Shown in pieces: positions 24,430 to 36,175 of a stretch of DNA of 64,000 bases. The stretch's first letter is position 1. Each line of letters opens with the position of its first letter. The DNA is taken from contig CAJSYZ010000006.1 of assembly GCA_910574455.1 (NCBI GenBank), positions 1,253,376 to 1,317,375 on the forward strand, read 5' to 3'. The notes below the pieces were generated by a model. That model saw only the letters and a program-made list of their open reading frames with translations. It did not search any database and was not told where the DNA came from. The position numbers were made by a program, and so were the translations under genes. The DNA comes from Trichaptum fuscoviolaceum. Lineage: Eukaryota > Basidiomycota > Agaricomycetes > Hymenochaetales > Trichaptaceae.

Positions 24430-26370
24430 TTGTCATTTTCTTCAACCTTGGCGCTGTCTCCTTCACATATGACATCTTCCATGCGCTGCTCTCCTGCACT
24501 TTGTACTAAATTATGTCGTAACAGATCTGGGCGGAATGGGAGACAGAGGTCTGCACGAGCATGGCACAGGAGTTCAAGGCTGGTGAGTTTATTCTCCTTC
24601 TCAATCCTTTTACTTCACGTTATTTACATACCATTTGATACAGAATCCTAGCTCACACCGTTTACAGCGCACGCAAGATGGTGCAATTCTGGAACACCGC
24701 CAGACAGCACCACCACCATTGCCATCGCACTCCTGCTACTAGTAGTACCCAGCATCGACATGATGACTTCCCACGTGGGGTCTGACACTGGCATCACAGG
24801 CCCTCCGTTGTCCGCTACCACCACTGACAGCCATGGTCAGGTTGGAAACCAGAGACTTCCGGAGACACTTTCATTGTTGTGGGGACTGGTAAGTAGCCCT
24901 AGTAGTTATCCGCTATTGCAACAATAGCTCATGACCCGATGAACACAACTACATGACTGGCTGATGCTATGGTTGTTGAAGCGCTTAGAATGCCAGCACG
25001 CTTACGAGTTCGAGACAACAGCGCGCACCATCTTGCCGGGCAAGTCTTCTTTCAGAGACAAGTCATTCGGAGATGAGGAGCTCAAAGGCTTCCAGTTTGC
25101 CTCACCAGACGACCATCAAATTCATATCTATTTCGCTGATTCCATGGCTCATGGCGGGGATTTAAGAGATGCTCCTTGCCGACACAAGGGACTTCTTGCA
25201 ATCAGAGAAGGTATGTACATAAAGTGCCACACATCGACTGAAAGTTTAACCTCTCTTTCTGAATCAGTGGTGCGCTGACCGTGGTAACCGCTCTCGTCGC
25301 GACAATTTCCTCTATCGTGTCCCTGGCTTGGGCAGATCATCGTTGATCCATGCCCTTGCTGGCGCGCTCATGCTCGACATTCTCGCCATCTCACGTTCCG
25401 CCTTTTGGATGAACGATGTGGCGTTGTCGTCGCTTATGGGCCGTGTGCCTGCCCCGTGTATTGTCCTTCTCGAGGACCTTGATGCTGCATTCACTCGCTC
25501 AACTTCGCGCGACGGGTCCTCAACCTGTGTTCCTGGTGGTAAGAAGAAGAGCTCTTTGTTGTCCGACAACAAGGATAAGATGACGATGATGACGACAATG
25601 AAGAAATTGGCAAGAAGAAGAAAAGCAAGAAATATGACACTCTATCCGACGTGAACATGCTCTCTCTTTCTGGCCTTCTTAATGCACTTGATGGTGTCGC
25701 CGCTGCTGTTGGCCGCTTCCTCTTCTCGTCGCAGCGACGAACCATCTTGAGCGTTTCGACCCCGCGCTCTCGCGCCCCGGTGGCATGGATGTTTGGATCG
25801 AGTTCAAAAGCGCAAGCCCTAGGCAGGCTCAAGCGCTCTTCTGCGACTTCTTCCTGTACGCGGACATCAAGAAGCCCGAGATCACCAAACGCGAAGGCGA
25901 GCTCGATGGGATCAGCCTCCCCACCACACCCCATCCTCTGGATCGATTTCGGAAATTCCGGTGTCGGTATTTGCGTCCGATGCCTCGAGTACCGCAACCT
26001 TGAGCTCGAGCTCATTGATGAGAGGTGCGTCAAACAGTCTACCTGACGTTGGCAAAGCAGCTCACGACGCAAATTGCAAATGCATCAAACGGGAAAAAGT
26101 ATTACTTCATCTTAGATATCGTTCAAGTAGTCATGTCCTATTCCTCGACAAACACCTCTGTGCCACCACCATTGCCGCCGAAACGGAGATCGCTCGGTTT
26201 CAATATGCAGAATAAGTCGATTATCGGCCGACAGCGCAATCCCCCCAGCTCTAAGGTCAAGAAACGTGCCTTCATTCAATCTACTTCTTTCAAAGCGGAT
26301 TGGGGTGCATTGATCCCATTTCCCATATCGGCATGGTTCCGGTTTCGAGTTGTGTCCAGGGATGACTGAT
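24430..26370 (+). pseudogene. BCS1-like AAA ATPase, left copy, degenerate
   Basis: BCS1 proteins are mitochondrial inner-membrane AAA ATPases; basidiomycetes carry expanded families of relatives. The BCS1_N-like part is seen at 24955-25215 (WLMLWLLKRLECQHAYEFET). The AAA part follows at 25310: PGLGRSSLIHALAGA in the Walker A position, LLEDLDAAFTRSTSRDG as Walker B, and LSLSGLLNALDGVAAAVGR. The Walker A lysine is replaced by Arg. After VGRFL the frame shifts near 25735: the continuation MDVWIEFKSASPRQAQALF lies in another frame. The ORF at 26025-26369 is 100% conserved at protein level in the right copy but unrecognised. Probably a captured, non-functional gene. Confidence 0.75.
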
Positions 26371-26724
26371 TGTATGACGGCTTACTCGTGGCTTTGCCTT
26401 CTAGAGCTGATGGAACAGCTTCTTGTGCAGTGGGCTATGTCTTCCTGACTTCTTCGGAGTTAACCTGACTCACTTTCTTGTTTGTTTGTGCATAAAATGA
26501 AAAGAAGCCTCATAATCGAGTCATCTAGAAGAAATCCTTCTTATCTCCTGTCAGTTCAGCTTGAGGTTTATCCGAGCCATAGTACAATGCACTGATAGAT
26601 TCCTCTCTTCTTTTCCCAGAAGAATAAGGCATCAGAAAAATGCGTGCAAGAGCTTTGTATAAATGTGAACTCGGAGTGGGTGTCGCCCCTCCCCGCCACC
26701 CACCCACCCACTCAACCCTTCGCC

Positions 26725-27771
26725 ATGAACTTTTATCACATTCTGTTGGGGCTACACATGCTCCTATTGTATTGACCATGCTGTGCTTCGAGTACGCATC
26801 GCGCGAAGACTTCCTTGGACACAAAGGAGGATATCTAGGATGCAAAAATTCGTGCTTACTTTCTATTTCCTCTCAAAATCACTGCACTGACTTTTTGCCA
26901 GCTTCACAAACAGATGCAACATCTCCTCGACTACCTGGGGGTTCCGCCAACGCCTCTTCTTCAACTTCGCAGTTATACACTCGGACCTCTTGTTCCTGAA
27001 GTATGTCTGACCACCGCGACGATGGAGAATGCCGTAGACGTCATCTATGCTTCCTTGCCGGATGCCCCGGAACGACGCTTCGTTGCCCTCGACATTGAAT
27101 GGGCGAGTAACTCACCAGAGCTATATCGCGTGGACCTCATCCAACTCGCGGTTCAGCAACATGTGTTCCTCCTCCGGACTCATCTACTTAATGAACTTCC
27201 CGCGAGATTGACACAATTATTAGGTGATGAAGCTGTATGGAAAGTGTCAGCAGGAATCGCTGGTATGAGAGTCCCATTTCTTCTCTCATTATTCGGCATA
27301 ACTGAACTAATTGGCAGGTGATGCAACTCGCATCAGGAATAAATTTGGCGTTCCCGTAACCTCCTGTGTCGATTTGACAGATTGGGCGCGCTTCGTTTAC
27401 CCCGATTTCTGGCCAAGAACGCTAACTTGGCTCCAGCTGCTTCTGAACCCCCGTCTCTGGTTCAAGTTTCCGCAACCGTTTATAAAGCTGGAGGAGATGG
27501 CAGGCAGACTCCTGCAGGCAAACATTGAGAAGGATGCCACGGTCACGAGGAGCAATTGGGCCGAAGTTGAGCTGTCGGCTGCTCAAGTCCATTGTAAGTT
27601 ATCCTTTTCAAGTTGTCACTCAGGCTGATCATCTTCTCACTTGCATCTGCTCTATTAGATGCGGCAATCAACGCGCACAGCACGTTTGCTGTTGCTTCCG
27701 TCTTGAATCAAGATGCCTTGGCCTTACCGGATGCAGAAATCCATCACTTCCCAATGCTCGATATTGAGTAG
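26725..27771 (+). pseudogene. 3'-5' exonuclease domain protein, left copy, damaged
   Basis: This is a WRN/RNase D-type DEDDy exonuclease-like domain: FVALDIEW (motif I), DLIQLAVQQHVFLL, VSAGIAG joined by splicing to GDATRIRNKFG, CVDLTDWARFVYPD, and SNWAEVELSAAQVHYAA (motif III). Two changes distinguish it from the right copy. One extra base near 26770 (ATTGTATTGACC against ATTGATTGACC) breaks exon 1 after MNFYHILLGLHMLLLY. In motif III, GAC has become AAC, giving YAAINAHS where the right copy has YAAIDAHS, so a metal-binding aspartate is lost. Such domains remove nucleotides from 3' ends. Inactive here by two independent criteria. Confidence 0.8.
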
Positions 27772-28380
27772 GCTGAGGCCCGTTTGAATAGTGCTAACGG
27801 TGTTATCTTGTTGAGTAAATTGTTGAGTGCATGCTCTTGTCTTCAAAAGTTGCCAGGAGCATCGTGATTGTATCTATTATTGAATTGCTTCTCGTTGAAT
27901 GATCATTGTAGACTGAGGTTGTCAATGGTGTTTGCTGTCGCTTTCAAGATGTCATGAAGATGAAGGTAGCTTGAAATCTCAAAACAGAGGTTCAAGTTCA
28001 CTTGAGTACAGTAGTGGTAGTAGTAGTAAATCTCACTTGAGTCTGACTTGCCACCTGATGTACAGCTTCCCTCCTTACGCACTGATTTTGTCCTGAAACG
28101 CCGTTTTAAGGCCATCAGGCAGCCAGGCAACACTTCAGGCAGGCATGACAACGCTTCAACCCATTTAAGGAAGCTCCAGGACGCGCCAGCCGCCGTTAGC
28201 AATCTCTGATGTATTACACTTGAGCACTGAAATCCTGACTTGCATTCTGATGCACTGAGAGACGGCTTGCATCCTGAAACACTCCTTATTTCAGTGAGAT
28301 AAGGCAATCAGTGTATTTTCAGACGAAGTAGCGACCCTTCAGACAGGTGCCAGCCAAATCAGGACGCGTCAGGACGCGTC
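27772..28380. other. Right subterminal region of left element
   Basis: Non-coding and rich in CAG/TCAGG words, with a tandem TCAGGACGCGTCAGGACGCG at 28360-28380. It is nearly identical to 39991-40600 in inverted orientation. The 134-residue open frame here is present in both copies but reads through the subterminal repeats and looks like chance. Confidence 0.5.
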
Positions 28381-28413
28381 AGTCGCCGTAAGCAAAAGGA
28401 AGTTTCCCTGATG
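28381..28413 (-). repeat. Right terminal inverted repeat of the left element
   Basis: The reverse strand starts CATCAGGGAAACTTCC. Homology with the right element copy stops here: flanking sequence is AGATACCAC here and GCACGTGGTCGTG before 39958. Confidence 0.75.
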
Positions 28414-29798
28414 AGATACCACTGGCATCTTGAAGTTCTTTCTTTGATCTTCTCCACCGTCAGACCTCATCTCCTTCTCTCTGACACATCGACTATTCTC
28501 GCAATGTCTCCTCACCTGGAAATTAAGGATGGCTCGTCTGTGGAAGGGACATTGCGAGGCAATTGAGTCGGCCAGCGCATCTGAGTCAGATATGAAGAGT
28601 GAGCCCAGATGTTGTGACTTCTATCTACACCTGAAAAAAATGATACTACATCACAAGTTTTATAAAAGACTTGCATAGCGTAGCCCCAGATCTTCTCAAG
28701 TCGGGTCATTATCGCCCTCTGAAATTCGTGCTGGAATCATCTTCACCATGTTTCAAAGATCCCGGATCAACGATAAAACAATCGTATCCCACCTGCGTAA
28801 TCACTGATCTCGCTCAAGGCGCTAGTCTTGGGGATTTGGCCCTCTTAACCGAGATAAAAGTGCACCCCTTATGTGTCTTCCGTGGGGCGGACTGCAGGAT
28901 GCAAGCGGGTGCAGTAGGCTGCGGACTGCCCATTGCCTTCAAGGCTATCGAAGATCTTTGCCAGTGCTCGCGCATCACAGTCGCGACATATCATGACAAC
29001 TCGAGCGTCAAGATTGGGCTATGCACGTCTCGACGCCTTGTTCCATTTCCCAGTTGCATTTTGGCGGCGGTTCTGTGTCCAAATAACGAAGCTCAGTGAC
29101 TCTCTGTTAGGTATCAATCGGGTGCTGTCTATCGCTTCTCTTGGTTCTTAATACACTTCATACTCGAGGGGCTTCTTATGTCTCGGGTCTCAATGACAAG
29201 TCCAGTTCAGGATCGCATATAGGAGCCACTGAGGTCAAACCGCCTGAAAGGTTAGTAACCAAATTCAGTGACAATACATTTACGCATGCGAGCGCGAGAG
29301 GACTTCGTCGGACGATCCAATGAGATACATCTGGCATTCAGAATCTTGTTGGCCGTTTCTATGGCGTGCTTTATTTTTTCTCATTCTCGCTTCATCACGA
29401 CATAACAAGGGTGCGTAGCTAAAAACTCTCTACTTGCTAAACTGATGGAACGTATTCCTAGATGAGTTTCGCGCCTATCCTCACTCACATGGGATCCTGC
29501 CTCGATGTAGTACTTGTTGTGCTTCCAGTCTGGAACAGCAGTGACTTAACCTATTGCGACTATCAGCGGAGCCTAGCAACTGCTTCCGCCACGTTCGACA
29601 GTTGTCAGATGTTCCTTAAATAACTGACCGAGTGGAGACTACGCCTAAGCGATTATGCATGTATAAAGTCTGTGCTCATTGTCTCTTGCTCTTCATCTGA
29701 GTTGACCTCACCTCGACGAACAGTTCTTCAGTATATCTCAAACAACCTCTCATTCGCTAACTTCTGTCGCATTCTGCTGGTCAGCATCTGTAGCCATC
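28414..29798. other. Intergenic, no gene recognised; promoter of HsbA-like gene
   Basis: Open frames (28671-29099 is the longest) match nothing I recognise. A TATAAAG box lies at 29662-29668, about 137 bp upstream of the HsbA-like start codon. Confidence 0.45.
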
Positions 29799-30452
29799 AT
29801 GCTTTTCCGCATCAACGTAGTGTCTATCACAGCCATTGTTCTCGCACTTTCGTCTTTGGTGGTTTCGGGTGAGCAGAGGCGATATTCGTTTTTTACTGTG
29901 AGAATCTACTGACCCGCATTGCTTCATTTCGGCTGGTAGTACCCATCGAGTCTCGTCAAGTCGGAGACTTGCAATGTAACATCGACAGATTGAGCATCGT
30001 CGCAGCACTGGCAAAGACAGTGTCTGACGTTAAGACTGTAGCTTCTGCCGGATCAGGGTATGCGTTGAACTTTTTGCCTGGCCACTTCTGTCTATCACTA
30101 ACTTTCAATACTTGTAGTGATCCTGCTGTCACGAGCGCGACAACAGCGGCGCAGGGTGGTTTGTCGAGCGCGACGCAAGGAATTGAGACAATCGCCGGCG
30201 CTCTCTTGACCGGAAAGACAGCCCCTGCTGATGCGCGAACTCAAGTCCAGGATGGACTGACGACCGCGTCGACCGCTCTGTCATCTATCAACTCGTAAGA
30301 AATATATCTTTTGAACACTGCTTATGGAGATTCGACGCTAAAGAAAATACTGTAGTACGGATCCCAGTGTAGTCTCAGCATTGAGCACCGCACAGTCTTC
30401 GTTGTCTAAAGCACAGACTGCAGGTGAAGGGGTGGTTGCGAACTGCAAGTAG
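29799..30452 (+). CDS. HsbA-like secreted hydrophobic surface-binding protein
   Basis: Four exons join in phase: 29799-29868, 29940-30057, 30118-30294 and 30356-30452, giving 153 residues. Residues 1-23 form a signal peptide (VVSITAIVLALSSLVVS), followed by VPIESRQVGDL. The mature part is Ala/Thr/Ser-rich and predicted helical (IDRLSIVAALAKTVSDVKTV, GIETIAGALLTGKTAPADA, VVSALSTAQSSLSKAQTAG) and ends NCK. HsbA proteins are secreted by filamentous fungi, bind hydrophobic surfaces and can recruit hydrolases. A TATA box lies upstream. A decayed copy is at 66-413 on the far side of the giant element. Assignment rests on length, signal peptide and repeat character. Confidence 0.7.
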
Positions 30453-31196
30453 AGAATCTACATGACTTGGTGGACTCTAGCTGTCACTTGTCTTGTTCCA
30501 GTAGGATTTCTTATGAGCTACGGACACATGCATGTTTTACTTTGATAGTGGGTTTACGATCGGTTTTTACGCGAAATAAAGTTCAGTGAACTGGCATTCC
30601 CGAAGGGTGTCATTGCTACTTACTAAGTTAATCCCTTCCAACGTATTATCTTAAATGAGTTTATCTCAGATATAAAAACATCGCATCGTCTAACGCCCAA
30701 ATTAGTTGATGTGTTTAATAAAGCGAGTCCTCAGATGCCTACTAGAAACTGTGAACTTATTCTCCGTAGGGCAACAGTAGTGATACCGAGTTCATGACAC
30801 ATATGTATTCACTTCACTTGATGACAAGAAAAAACAGCATCCATCTCTTCCGACGATAGCGGCAGTATATGCACGTCTCGCTTACCCCAGACTTGCTCTT
30901 CCTGAACGGCGTTTACACTCCCACATGCGTACGTCGATGAACGATGAAGTACAACGGGATTAAAACCCTCAAGAAACAAATAAGACAGTGAGAATTGTTA
31001 ACTAATGGCTGACAGTAACTGCAATACGGCGTAAAATCTGCTCATCTCGCGTCCTCGAGATACAATTTTCACACAATGCGATTTCACCAGAGGCAAGAGA
31101 TGCCGAAAGCTACCATTATTTCTTTTATAGGCAATGTGCTGTGCCTTGACAGAGAATTTTGTTAGCATGAATTAATCTGTTGTGTATCCGCTTGAC
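30453..31196. other. Intergenic, AT-rich
   Basis: 3' region of the HsbA-like gene and of F-box copy B, which are convergent. No gene recognised. Confidence 0.5.
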
Positions 31197-33620
31197 TTAC
31201 TTTCTCCGTATGTGTGCGAGCATCTGTTGTTCACATTCGAGGAACGCAAACAGATTGGCTTCCGAACAAATATGACATTCCCTCATAATTGACACATGTA
31301 TTCTCCTCTTTTGGTTGCAATCCGCGCATCGACAGCTTTTGAACAGTTTCTTTGAACTAGAAGCACCAATGCGGTTTATCAAGACAACACTTCCTCCAGA
31401 GTTGTCGTTGTCTATTAGGCAGTGATCGTCTATGAAGAACGAGTGAAGCAGTTTATCCCTAGATTTGAACGAATTAGATACTCCAGTCCTACACAGGATA
31501 AACAAAGAGCTAACCATAAAGGGGATGCTTTCGCCTTCTCGAAGTTATTCTTTTGATCGCAAAAGTGTTCTACCTGTCCTCAGCTATCAGCCGCTCGCAA
31601 ATGAAGCCACATCTGATAACTGTACGTACCAAGGATTCCCAGCTACGTTTCAAACGGAAGAGTGGATCGCATCGAGTGCAAACAAAAACATCGCCCATCC
31701 CCTGCAGTTCCTTCATGGAAGATTTCCCAAGGCCAAGTTCCTCCACAAATTTCTTTGCGATCAAGATGGCCATTCGATGCGGAGCATCAAATCTGGACAG
31801 ATAAGTAATTGGTTCCCGACTAGCATTAATGTATGTTTCCTTCGTGGCTCTGTCGAAGTCCTCTAATATCTCGGGAAAGCTCCCAAGGCCAGTGTCATCC
31901 GTATCTCGGAGCGAGAAGAATGCACAACTGTGTATCAAGACGGACAAGTCGGCCTGAAGTGTCACAGCGGGTGATTGCGAACCAGAGGGAATTAGACCAT
32001 ATTTAGAGAATGTCGCCGTTAGACCAGCGGCTGCTTTTTGCTCGACCTTTCCCTTCATTTTGGTCCCTAGATCAAGAATTTTCTCCTTAATGAGTTGACT
32101 TTTGTCCTCGCCGATAGTCGTGTCAAAGCTACCATCCTCAAGAAACTCCTTGACAAGGGGTAGTTCGACTAGTTCTCCAAAGGAAATGAAACAGAATTTA
32201 CCCTTGTCAGAATTCAAGACAGGGAGAGCTAGCCGGCGAACAGCCTCTTCACGCTGCACCAGGCATCTTTCGCGAGCGAGCTGATGCTTCTTCTCTTTTC
32301 TGAGACGCAGAGTTTCCACTAATTGCGATCTGATATTATTCCAAACTGTGTCGTTCAAATTTTCCTTCAGTTGTGTAAAGAGATGAACGATACAAAGTTG
32401 GACATACTCCTTTCTGTCAGCACTTTGGGCTGATCAATTAGAGAATCCCACTTCCAGTTCTCTTCGTCTAGCTCAGTATCGAAGTCGTCTTCTGTGTACC
32501 CAAGATCAAATAGACGACCAAGAATACTGAGAATAATCAGAAGGGCTACGGTAATTCGAGAAGAACAGAGCGAACTCACGCTTCCCTTCGCGCCCGCTTC
32601 ATATCATCTTTGGCTTTCAATTTTTCGCTTTTCGTCCTGCTTAGCCAATCATCAACTACAGGAGCGTGCTAGTTGGGCATTAGTAAACAGACAATAACGA
32701 GCAAAGGTAAGTTCACCAGAGCTAAGTTAAAGATGATCTTGGACCTCTCGATCAGGATCTCTGCTTTCTTTTCCTTGTCGAACGTCAGATATTCTCGGCA
32801 CGCCTTGACCACAAGAGGTTTGTGAAACCGTTGCGTGCTTGTCAACATCCTTAGATGAAAGGACACCGCAGCATCGCCTGCATCTGATGATATGTACCGT
32901 AACACTTCTTCGAACCAGTTTTCGACTTTTCCACAATGATATACTTGAAGGTATTTCAGAAAAGAAAAGACAACTGAATTAAAAAATACCCACGAAACGA
33001 GCCCGGGATTAGGGCTGAGAGTTCAATTAGCTCCATCCCATCAGGAATGAGACCTTCTCCTGTAATAAGACTAAAAGCGCTTTAGTCATGCTCAAAACAA
33101 GGAAACGAACAATACAATACTCTTTCTGTTCACAAGCTCGGCATAGTCTAGCTCTTTGAGCGAACCTTAAAATTGAGGATCGAATCGCCATACATCCCTG
33201 CCAGCACATCATTTACAAAGCGACTTGTAAAATAGGAGATAAACGCACCATGCAGAACTTGTCGAATAGTAAACTTGCGTACTGAGGGCAGCTAAGGTCT
33301 GGAGGACATAAAGGTAGCCCAACAGCACGTTCAGCTGCAGTCCAAGCTGGTTTTGAAGACTTGGACATCAGCAAGTTCCGTAGGTCCTTCGAGGCCCTTG
33401 AGATCCGTAACAAATCTTCGGGAGACAGGTGGCCGGAAATCTAAACTGCATGGTCAACAGTCGCTCAACCAGGAGATTTGTAGAATATTTACTTCGCAGA
33501 ACACATCGATTGGGATGTTCATGATCAAAGATAATTTTCCAGCGCGTCGCTTTCTCTTCTTTACGGCTTCATCCCCGACATCGTTGGTCGTTTTAGCGCG
33601 TTTTCTCGACCTGTCAATCC
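31197..33620 (-). CDS. F-box family protein copy B
   Basis: Multi-exon minus-strand gene. The N-terminal exon near 33620-33494 is basic (VKKRKRRAGKLSLIM) and enters the F-box (NIPIDVFCE). The F-box continues after an intron as LSPEDLLRISRASKDLRNLL. The same exon carries CPPDLSCPQYASLLFDKFCM. Cys-rich (RLCRACEQKE) and GEGLIPDGMELIELSALIPG segments follow, then the exon at 32905-32710 and LGYTEDDFDTELDEENWKWD. A long exon at 32358-31570 ends in VFVCTRCDPLF. The C-terminal exon (31517-31197) is Cys/His-rich (CRCADCNQKRR, CHICSEANL, CEQQMLAHI). The first coding exon was not resolved. The family is thought to recruit substrates to SCF E3 ligases. No disabling lesion is obvious. It is the closest paralogue of copy C. 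Confidence 0.7.
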
Positions 33621-34641
33621 TGTACACATCATAATATAATCACACAGAAGGGATAATTTACACCTACATTAACAATTATCAGGCTACTTTTTGCAACTTC
33701 ATATGATGTGGTTGAAGGTAAGGCACGCAAACGCGTAGTGGCGTCCATCGGTGACTTGAAATCACGTCGCGTCACGGTTGTGACTCTGCACGTGCTTACC
33801 GTGACATGATCACAGTGCTTTTCAGGGCCGCAGGCTGCTGGCGGTGTCCGAGCCGTCTTCAACTTCAAGTTGTAATTTCTGCAAGTACAGTGGTACCGAC
33901 GGTGCTACTAAGTACGTAGTATCTGGCCAGATTGCATCTTTCTCTCACTTATTCGTACGTTCAATCAATATCTGTCTTGCTTTATTTTTTGCCGGTTTCT
34001 GTCAGCATTCGGTTCGGTTCTGACATTTGCTGCTCAGAGTTCGGTCAAGTTGTTAAAAAGTAGAAGACGAAATATTGTTACGCTGTGGTATCTTCAAGTT
34101 TGCTCGGCGTGCGCCAGTGCGCCGGTACTGCACAACTCAGGCTGTTGTTGGGTTCAAGACGAGTAAGTACAAGAGAGCAAGTAAGTATTTGATTCGTAAG
34201 TTCACGCGTTATTGTTATACCTCCAACTCAATCAAAACGAAAATCATTTAGAGGATTTAAGAATGGCGTTCTACCTGTGCCGGAATTCATATTCGTCAAT
34301 ACTTGGTGACGCGGCTACAGTGGCTCTTGAGACGGGGATGGACGCTCAATAACAGGGGCCTGGAAACCAGACTACGTTCTTCTCTTGGGCTCTCACTCTC
34401 AAGGTCACGCGAATAAGATGCGGTGGTGGGTTTTGTTTGTTTTGTCACCGCAAAAAAAAAGAAAAAAAAAAGTTCGCGCCATTGAAGGCAGGATGGGGAG
34501 GGGAAAACGCACAAGCCTTGGGGGGATAACCGGCACCCAAGTTTAGACCCGTTTGGATCTTGCTAAATGCGAAAAACCTCCCGGTAGCAAGAGTTGGACT
34601 CGCACCACCACCATCCGAACGCTGATTCTACTCAACTCTAC
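33621..34641. other. Intergenic, no gene recognised
   Basis: Upstream of F-box copy B. Includes an A-rich tract near 34449-34470 and otherwise unremarkable sequence. Confidence 0.4.
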
Positions 34642-35090
34642 CGCATGTTTCCCCGCCGCAGAGACCGCCGCCCGATGAGGGACAGTCAGCCAGTGCATTA
34701 CCACAGAGCCGGGCATGCAAACGCGTTCTGGGTATACGAGGTGGCCGCCGAACTCTCCGTCCCAGCGACCGTCCAAAGGGATCCTATCTAGTTCCTAACT
34801 TTACACGCATGTTTCCCCGCCGCAGAGACCGCTTCCCCCAGGAGGTTCAGCACTCTGCATTTCCACGAAGCCGGACATGCAGACGCGGCTCGGGAGTACG
34901 GGGTGGCCGCCGCTCGGGTATGTTGCCCTGCCTAATGCAGGGGACCGACGGCCGTCTTCCGCCACGCTTTCCACGGTGCAGAGGGCGGCATTGCTGCCTC
35001 CATGACGGTGTACTGGCGCGACGTGCCCGGAGGCTGAAGTACCCAGGATGTGCTGTGGACGGGCCCCGAGGAAAGTACGAGCACACCGAT
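34642..35090. repeat. Diverged tandem duplication, about 164-bp period
   Basis: CGCATGTTTCCCCGCCGCAG occurs at 34642 and again at 34806. Each is followed by related text: AGCCGGGCATGCAAACGCG against AGCCGGACATGCAGACGCG, then GAGGTGGCCGCCG against GGGGTGGCCGCCG. Frames in both orientations stay open for 65-139 codons across it but match nothing I recognise. Confidence 0.65.
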
Positions 35091-35539
35091 GTCGAGAGTA
35101 GTGGTGAGACTCGGTGGCTGGACTACCTGTTGGAAGGGGCCTTGGTGGAAAGGTGCTGAAAGGCGAATACAGACATTCTGAGCTGAAGTCGCTGGCAGGA
35201 ATGTGGAGGTAGGAGGTCAAGAGGGTGTGGAGTCACTACGCCCGGCCCTCCATTCCTTTATACCCCCTGAATTTATGGCGAACAAACAAACACTTTGGGC
35301 TTGTTGTTTAGTTCTGGACGGGTGTGGTTCGAACACGAGGCTAAGGAGGAAGCCAATCGACGCGCTCGCCACCTAATTGCTAGTCACCCAGCCTCACGCT
35401 TGGATAATGGAAGGACTTCGAAGAAGTACCACGACTCGTGACAAGCGGGAGCACGCGTACGTCACGCGTCAAACTGCGTCGCGTCTCTTCATCATCGACC
35501 ACAACAACAAGGACAACTCCGAGCCTCAAGACAGCGGCG

Positions 35540-36175
35540 ACGCACAATGAAGACCGCGATTACCTCGCAAGTTGGTCGAGGCCTTGTTCGTGCCACCCGC
35601 CTTAGTTCCTTAATGCCTAGCGGACGCTACCCGCTATAACAAAGCCCATTCGGACGAGGCCTTATTCGTGCCACCCGACTTACTGCTCAAGACCTTGCGG
35701 ACGCTACCCGCTTTTAAAGCAGCGGACGCTACCCGCTTTCAAAGCAGCGGACGCTACCCGCTATCAAAGCAGCAGACGCTACCTGCTATAACAAAGCTTA
35801 CTCGGACGAGGCCTTAATCGTGCCACCCGAACTTGTTCATGCCTCACGGCCTTACGAACATGACATTTGCGTTCATGCCTTTTGGCCTTACGAACACGCG
35901 CTTAATTTTGTTCATGCCTTTGCGCCTTACGAACATGCGCTCCATTTGTTCATGCCTTCGGGCCTTACGAACATATCTGCTTGTTCATGCCTCTGGGCCT
36001 CACGAACACATGCAGCTAGTCGGACGAGGCCGCATCCGTGCCACCCGAATCATTGTTTGATAGTCGGCATTTCGACTAGACAGCCTGGCTGCCAGCGGAC
36101 GCTACCCGCTTGCAAAGCAGAGGATGCTACCCGCTATAAAAGCAGCAGATGCCACCTGCTATATCAAAGCCCATT
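35540..36175. repeat. Composite minisatellite with interleaved units
   Basis: Three unit types alternate. (1) GCGGACGCTACCCGCT plus an AAAGCA spacer occurs about eight times. (2) GGACGAGGCCTTATTCGTGCC variants occur four times, each ending CACCCG. (3) GTTCATGCCT...CCTTACGAACA occurs about five times between 35837 and 36010. Units 1 and 3 are short inverted repeats (GCGG/CCGC and GTTC/GAAC arms) and could fold as hairpins. Confidence 0.8.

Larger units (their letters stand above)
7699..28413 (+). mobile_element. Giant multi-gene Plavaka/CACTA-type DNA transposon, left copy
   Basis: The two ends are inverted: 7699 reads CATCAGGGAAACTAC inward, and the reverse strand from 28413 reads CATCAGGGAAACTTCC. 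The first 13 bases are identical, and about 26 of 33 match. The right-hand boundary is well supported, because the inverted second copy stops matching exactly there. Both subterminal regions (7.7-8.3 and 27.8-28.4 kb) are rich in TCAG and AAATAAGG words. Cargo in order: gene Y(-), transposase(+), gene X(-), protease(+), BCS1-like(+), exonuclease(+). No clear target duplication beyond AG is visible, and CACTA-type elements normally make 2-3 bp. The left boundary rests on the end match and subterminal similarity, so treating the whole as a single element is an inference. Confidence 0.6.

Noticed and set aside
7699..28413. Helitron interpretation of the ATCAGGGAAAC ends
   Set aside because: The same sequence appears inverted at both ends, there is no CTRR hairpin end, and the encoded transposase is Plavaka-type, not Rep/helicase.
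35540..36175. CRISPR-like alternation of repeats and spacers
   Set aside because: Units are of three kinds, spacers are not unique, and the genome is eukaryotic.
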